Source: Chlorobium sp. (GTDB lineage Bacteria; Bacteroidota; Chlorobiia; Chlorobiales; Chlorobiaceae). From it: a stretch of 9,572 nucleotides of DNA. A program made the position numbers and the translations under genes. The notes under the pieces are model-generated. The model searched no databases, had not been told where the DNA came from, and saw only the letters and a program-made list of their open reading frames with translations. Numbering within the stretch: the first letter of the stretch is position 1; each line of letters begins with the position of its first letter. Shown piece by piece: positions 7,083 to 9,572 of this stretch. Location of the stretch: positions 1 to 9,572 of the forward strand of contig JANQHB010000070.1 in NCBI GenBank assembly GCA_028277225.1, given 5' to 3'.

Positions 7083-7105
7083 GGTCCTATAGGACTCATA
7101 GGACC
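7083..7105. repeat. Palindromic, 9-bp-periodic repeat in the aroB-coaX spacer
   Basis: GGTCCTAT (7083-7090) and ATAGGACC (7098-7105) are exact reverse complements around a 7-nt loop. The same stretch also contains the perfect 12-bp palindrome GTCCTATAGGAC (7084-7095) and a loose 9-bp tandem of the form (C/T)(T/C)ATAGGA(C). It could fold at the 3' end of both convergent transcripts, but no T-run follows, so terminator function is uncertain. It may be a member of a short dispersed repeat family. Confidence 0.55.
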
Positions 7106-7146
7106 TATAATATTATCTGCAATCAATGAGATGAGTTATTTGAAGA

Positions 7147-7192
7147 TCCCAACACCCCACATTCTTCACGCAGTACTCAGTACTTCTTCCAC
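7147..7192 (-). repeat. Degenerate spacer repeat, copy A (inverted relative to copy B at 9309-9364)
   Basis: Read on the minus strand, this segment begins GTGGAAGAAGTACTGAGTAC and continues to GTGGGGTGTTGGGA. Plus-strand 9309-9364 begins GTGGAAGAAGTTCTGAGTGC and runs on through a similar GTGGGATGTTGGG block, with one insertion. Both copies lie directly after genes (aroB/coaX and the YjbQ gene), with CAGTTGGCAG-like text nearby. The segment is non-coding and its origin is unknown. Confidence 0.5.
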
Positions 7193-7229
7193 CGCACTGC
7201 CGACTGCCAACTGAAAACTGCCCACTACA

Positions 7230-8021
7230 TTATCCAGCCTCTTCCACATTTAAGTCCAGCAAAACCTTCCCCCCCTTCAACACCGCCTGCTCGTCGATCA
7301 GAATGGGTTCCTTGAGAGCGGGAATGATAATCCTGCTGCCGCCGCCAGTGGCGACGACGTTCACTCTCTGTCGTCCTTTTTTCTCGATGATGACGTGACG
7401 AATCTCTGCAAGCAAACCTTCTACCTGCTTGACACCCCCCCAGAATATGCCGCTCTCCATGCAATCCTCCGTAGATCTGCCGAGAAGCGGTACCGGTCCG
7501 CTTACCTCTACACGCGGAAGCCTGGCCGTCCTGTCATGCAGCGCCGCCGACATCATATCAAGACCCGGCATGATCAGACCTCCGAAATACCCCTCATCCG
7601 GCACAAGGACATCCATGGTGATCGCAGTACCGATATCGATGGCAATGACCGGATTTTCTGAAGAATAACCGGCACAGTAAGAGCAAAACGCGATCCTGTC
7701 GGCACCAAGCGAAGAAGGCGGATTGTAATCGAGACTGAAGGGCAGCTTCAGCGAACTTGATATATCGATCAAAGATCCTGGCAACACACTGCCGAGAACC
7801 TGGTGAAACAGAACACCAGCTGACGGAACCACACTGCATATCGCAGCATGGCATAGATCAGGATGATCATTCAGAATTCCGTCAACAAGTTTTCGCACCT
7901 CTCCGCTGTTTTCCAGGGACCGGGTCGGCAGACTGCGGATATCGATGACAGCATCACCGCTGAAAACTGCAGCATGTGTAAAGGAATTACCGGCATCAAG
8001 TACCAGAACAGGCAGTATCAT
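7230..8021 (-). CDS. coaX: Type III pantothenate kinase
   Basis: CoaX phosphorylates pantothenate to 4'-phosphopantothenate, the first and committed step of coenzyme A synthesis. It belongs to the ASKHA fold, needs a monovalent cation, and is not inhibited by CoA as CoaA is. The phosphate-1 motif DAGNS is at 9-13 (the family usually has DxGNT/S, Asp9 catalytic). GADR at 106-109 binds pantothenate. DIGTAIT at 129-135 is the phosphate-2 loop with Asp129, GGLIMPG is at 148-153, GRST at 181-184, and the adenosine-region TGGG at 225-228. The length of 263 is typical. The ATG at 8021 lies 18 bp after the stop of the upstream membrane-protein gene, so the two are probably co-transcribed; the Shine-Dalgarno sequence is weak. 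It converges with aroB. Confidence 0.95.
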   Translation of the reverse strand: MILPVLVLDAGNSFTHAAVFSGDAVIDIRSLPTRSLENSGEVRKLVDGILNDHPDLCHAAICSVVPSAGVLFHQVLGSVLPGSLIDISSSLKLPFSLDYNPPSSLGADRIAFCSYCAGYSSENPVIAIDIGTAITMDVLVPDEGYFGGLIMPGLDMMSAALHDRTARLPRVEVSGPVPLLGRSTEDCMESGIFWGGVKQVEGLLAEIRHVIIEKKGRQRVNVVATGGGSRIIIPALKEPILIDEQAVLKGGKVLLDLNVEEAG

Positions 8022-8039
8022 CTGAAGTAAACGGTAAAC

Positions 8040-8543
8040 TCAGCGTTCAAAAGGAACATCCGAACGTTTCGCCAGTTCTTTGAGCAAAATCTCATATCGC
8101 GGCAGATTCTCCGTCACAAAAACCGAGTCTCTCTTCCCTGCCTTAAGAGCAACCACGAAAAACTTGGGCGGCGGATTAAAGGTCACCGGTTCCCTGTATA
8201 TCCGGACAATGTCGCCCAGGCCGAGAACCGTTGTTTTTCCATTCCTGTAGACGTAGGAAAGGTTTTCCTGGTCTATCCTGACTACGTTACCATCTTCACC
8301 GTGTTCGGCAAGAAACTTGACAGTGACGACCTGCTTGATCCCAAGCGCCGCTGTTGTAAGAATAATGATCACCGTACTTTTCCAGAGACAACCTAAATCG
8401 ATGCCATAACTGAATTTACCGTACCGGAAAAACACAACCCAGATACCTGCAAGCACGATGACAACAAGACACCAAGCAAGAAAATCAAAGTTGTCGATAA
8501 ACCACCCGGGATAGTTCGCAGGATACTCAAACACCTCGGCCAT
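8040..8543 (-). CDS. Two-helix membrane protein of unknown function, possible PH-like C-terminal domain
   Basis: I do not recognise this 167-residue protein by name. Two hydrophobic helices are clear: about 19-39 (DFLAWCLVVIVLAGIWVVFF) and about 53-72 (around STVIIILTTAALGIKQVV), joined by a short loop with Arg40 and Lys43. Residues 73-167 are soluble and strand-rich (VVRIDQENLSYVYR, TVLGLGDIVRIYRE, KFFVVALKAGKRDSVFV), ending in a helix (PRYEILLKELAKRS). That layout is reminiscent of bacterial PH-like domains after a membrane anchor, but this is an inference. The ATG at 8543 has AGGTGA at suitable spacing. The gene is 18 bp upstream of coaX in a likely operon and divergent from the YjbQ gene across the inverted-repeat element. 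Confidence 0.8.
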   Translation of the reverse strand: MAEVFEYPANYPGWFIDNFDFLAWCLVVIVLAGIWVVFFRYGKFSYGIDLGCLWKSTVIIILTTAALGIKQVVTVKFLAEHGEDGNVVRIDQENLSYVYRNGKTTVLGLGDIVRIYREPVTFNPPPKFFVVALKAGKRDSVFVTENLPRYEILLKELAKRSDVPFER

Positions 8544-8591
8544 AAGAGCTTCACCTTTATAAAACTGTTGGTAAGAAGAGACTAAAAATAC

Positions 8592-8740
8592 CCTAAACTG
8601 AGCGTTTCAACAAATGCTCCATAATAGCAAGTTTATCAAAGACAATCTGTTATACTATTTTTTTTAGTGATTATCCCTCATCTGCAGGATGAACGTGAAA
8701 ACAGATAAAGAACCGCATTTGTTGAAACGCTCAGTTCAGG
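8592..8740. mobile_element. 149-bp MITE-like element with 26-bp terminal inverted repeats
   Basis: The left arm 8592-8617 and right arm 8715-8740 are inverse complements over 26 bp with a single mismatch; the inner 22 bp (8596-8617 and 8715-8736) match perfectly. The arms begin CCTAAACTGAGCGTTTCAAC on the left and read CCTGAACTGAGCG on the opposite strand. The 97-bp interior is AT-rich and non-coding. The 4-mer aata lies at both outer edges (8587-8590 and 8741-8744), but one base off symmetry, so a target duplication is not established. It sits between the divergent genes at 8543 and 8804 and could also form a long hairpin affecting their promoters. Confidence 0.6.
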
Positions 8741-8803
8741 AATAGGTTTTATTATTAGTTACAACACAATATTCACGGTTATAAACCCAGGCAAGGAACC
8801 ATC

Positions 8804-9223
8804 ATGAAATCATTTCACAAGGAACTCTGGATGAACGTCCCAAAGAGAATGGGCTTTGTCAACATCACACGGGACGTCGAGACGGCGCTCATCGAGAGCG
8901 GTATTCGTGAGGGCCTCTGTCTTGTCAATGCCATGCACATAACAGCATCAGTCTTCATCAATGACGATGAACCGGGCCTGCACAGCGATTACCAGCAATG
9001 GCTGGAAGAACTCGCACCTCACGAACCGCTCAGCCGTTACAGGCATAACCTGACCGGCGAGGACAACGGCGATGCGCATCATAAACGGCAGATCATGGGG
9101 CGGGAAGTCGTTGTGGCGGTGACGGAAGGGAGTCTGCATTTCGGCCCCTGGGAACAGATTTTCTACGGCGAGTTCGACGGAAGAAGAAACAAGCGGCTGC
9201 TTATCAAGATAATCGGAGAGTGA
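8804..9223 (+). CDS. YjbQ/UPF0047 family protein (secondary thiamine-phosphate synthase-like)
   Basis: This is a 139-residue single-domain protein of the YjbQ family. E. coli members show weak thiamine-phosphate synthase activity; the main physiological role is unsettled. The family signature is complete: NAMHITASVFINDDE at 42-56 with His45, HNLTGEDNGDAHHKRQIMG at 81-99 (His81, Asp90, His92/His93, probably the metal or active site), and LHFGPWEQIFYGEFDG at 111-126, followed by RRNKRLLIKIIGE at the C-terminus. The length is normal. The ATG at 8804 is preceded by AAGGA with good spacing. The gene appears monocistronic, divergent from the membrane-protein gene, with repeat-rich non-coding DNA after it. 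Confidence 0.93.
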   Translation: MKSFHKELWMNVPKRMGFVNITRDVETALIESGIREGLCLVNAMHITASVFINDDEPGLHSDYQQWLEELAPHEPLSRYRHNLTGEDNGDAHHKRQIMGREVVVAVTEGSLHFGPWEQIFYGEFDGRRNKRLLIKIIGE

Positions 9224-9256
9224 GTATGGCGGGATAGCTGGTTGGCTGGTTGGCAG

Positions 9257-9295
9257 GCAGTTGTAGGGGCAGGCCTCCGTGCCTGCCCGTGGTCG
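9257..9295 (+). repeat. Spacer hairpin repeat, copy 1
   Basis: The core stem is GGGCAGGC (9267-9274) pairing with GCCTGCCC (9281-9288) around the loop CTCCGT. It is framed by CAGTTGTAG on the left and CGTGG on the right. A second copy with the same frame, stem length and loop length lies at 9400-9439. Such GTAGGGGC...GCCC palindromes are known as dispersed spacer repeats in many bacteria. Confidence 0.7.
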
Positions 9296-9308
9296 GATGA
9301 ATTGTGAT

Positions 9309-9364
9309 GTGGAAGAAGTTCTGAGTGCTGAGTGAAAATGGCTGAAGATTGTGGGATGTTGGGT
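9309..9364 (+). repeat. Degenerate spacer repeat, copy B
   Basis: The segment opens with GTGGAAGAAGTTCTGAGTGC and ends in the GTGGGATGTTGGG block. It resembles the minus strand of 7147-7192, with an insertion of about 10 bases in the middle. It is non-coding. Confidence 0.5.
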
Positions 9365-9399
9365 GTGGGGTGTGGGATGGAAGAATTTTGGAAAGTGGA

Positions 9400-9439
9400 C
9401 AGTTGCAGGGGCAACCCCCTGTGGTTGCCCGTGATTCGG
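9400..9439 (+). repeat. Spacer hairpin repeat, copy 2
   Basis: The stem GGGCAACC (9409-9416) pairs with GGTTGCCC (9423-9430) around the loop CCCTGT, framed by CAGTTGCAG and CGTGATTCGG. Compared with copy 1, the frame is nearly the same while the stem differs at positions that stay paired (AGGC/GCCT against AACC/GGTT). Confidence 0.7.
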
Positions 9440-9472
9440 CGGGCTGGCTCAAGACTGTGGGAGAAAAAAAGC

Positions 9473-9515
9473 AAGGAGGCTGTCTCAGAACGAAATCTGA
9501 GGCCGCCTTTTGTTT
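9473..9515. terminator. Terminator-like hairpin with T-runs on both strands
   Basis: The left arm from 9474 (AAGGAGGC, then TCTCAGA) pairs with the right arm (TCTGAG, then CCGCCTT) around the loop ACGAAA (9490-9495), with one internal mismatch and a few G-U pairs. TTTTGTTTT follows on the plus strand, and a run of seven A's (9464-9470) precedes it, so it could end transcription from either side. Alternatively, GAGGCTGTCTCAGA resembles ends of some insertion sequences, so it may be an IS-end remnant. Confidence 0.5.
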
Positions 9516-9572
9516 TGCGTTCCATGTTCCCCCGACCAGCGGCAATTTTCGACAAGCATGAAAAAAGCGGGA

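Larger units (their letters stand above)
9224..9572. other. Gene-free spacer after the YjbQ gene, rich in short repeats
   Basis: I see no credible coding sequence here. The stretch starts with stuttering GGTTGGCTGGTTGGCAGG text and carries two hairpins of matching layout, a G-rich degenerate repeat related to one after coaX, and a terminator-like hairpin. An ATG at 9558 (ATGAAAAAAGCGGGA) at the very edge could begin a gene or be the left arm of another hairpin; too little is visible to choose. Confidence 0.7.

Noticed and set aside
9163..9561. Open frames of 70 to 130 codons in the right-hand spacer on both strands
   Set aside because: They run through the hairpin repeats and low-complexity text, give proteins with no domain, and lack ribosome sites.

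Overview
The window looks like a chromosomal stretch from a green sulfur bacterium (Chlorobi; Chlorobium/Prosthecochloris-like). This is inferred from the overlapping aroK-aroB pair, a type III pantothenate kinase, mid-range GC content, and gene spacers filled with degenerate short repeats. No rRNA or marker protein confirms it, so the assignment is moderate at best.

Left part (1-3873): the 3' portion of a large STAND-type P-loop NTPase gene that enters from outside the window. Its protein ends in about 14 tandem 40-residue TPR-like units with an exact 120-bp DNA period. A class I SAM-dependent methyltransferase gene faces it, tail to tail.

Middle-left part (3874-5313) is a patch of accessory and decayed DNA on the minus strand. 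From upstream to downstream it holds a small CWC-type cysteine-rich protein, a glycerol kinase reduced to its N-terminus and overlapping the CWC stop by ATGA, a RelE/HigB-like toxin gene interrupted by one in-frame TGA, and its intact XRE antitoxin overlapping the toxin end by 8 bp. A 15-bp perfect dyad just before the toxin start is a good candidate operator for antitoxin autoregulation.

Middle-right part (5314-8543) is core metabolism. aroK and aroB (shikimate pathway, overlapping by 8 bp) run on the plus strand. They converge on a minus-strand pair, a two-helix membrane protein followed 18 bp later by coaX (first step of CoA synthesis). The spacer between aroB and coaX carries repeats.

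Right part (8544-9572): a 149-bp element with 26-bp terminal inverted repeats, shaped like a MITE, lies between the divergent membrane-protein and YjbQ-family genes. After the YjbQ gene, about 350 bp contain no gene. They hold two hairpins with the same architecture but covarying stems, a G-rich degenerate repeat that recurs inverted after aroB/coaX, and a terminator-like hairpin.

I see no clearly new multi-gene system. The strongest leads are the actively rearranging repeat array of the STAND NTPase, the toxin-dead TA locus that keeps its antitoxin and putative operator, and the repeat elements in the spacers.
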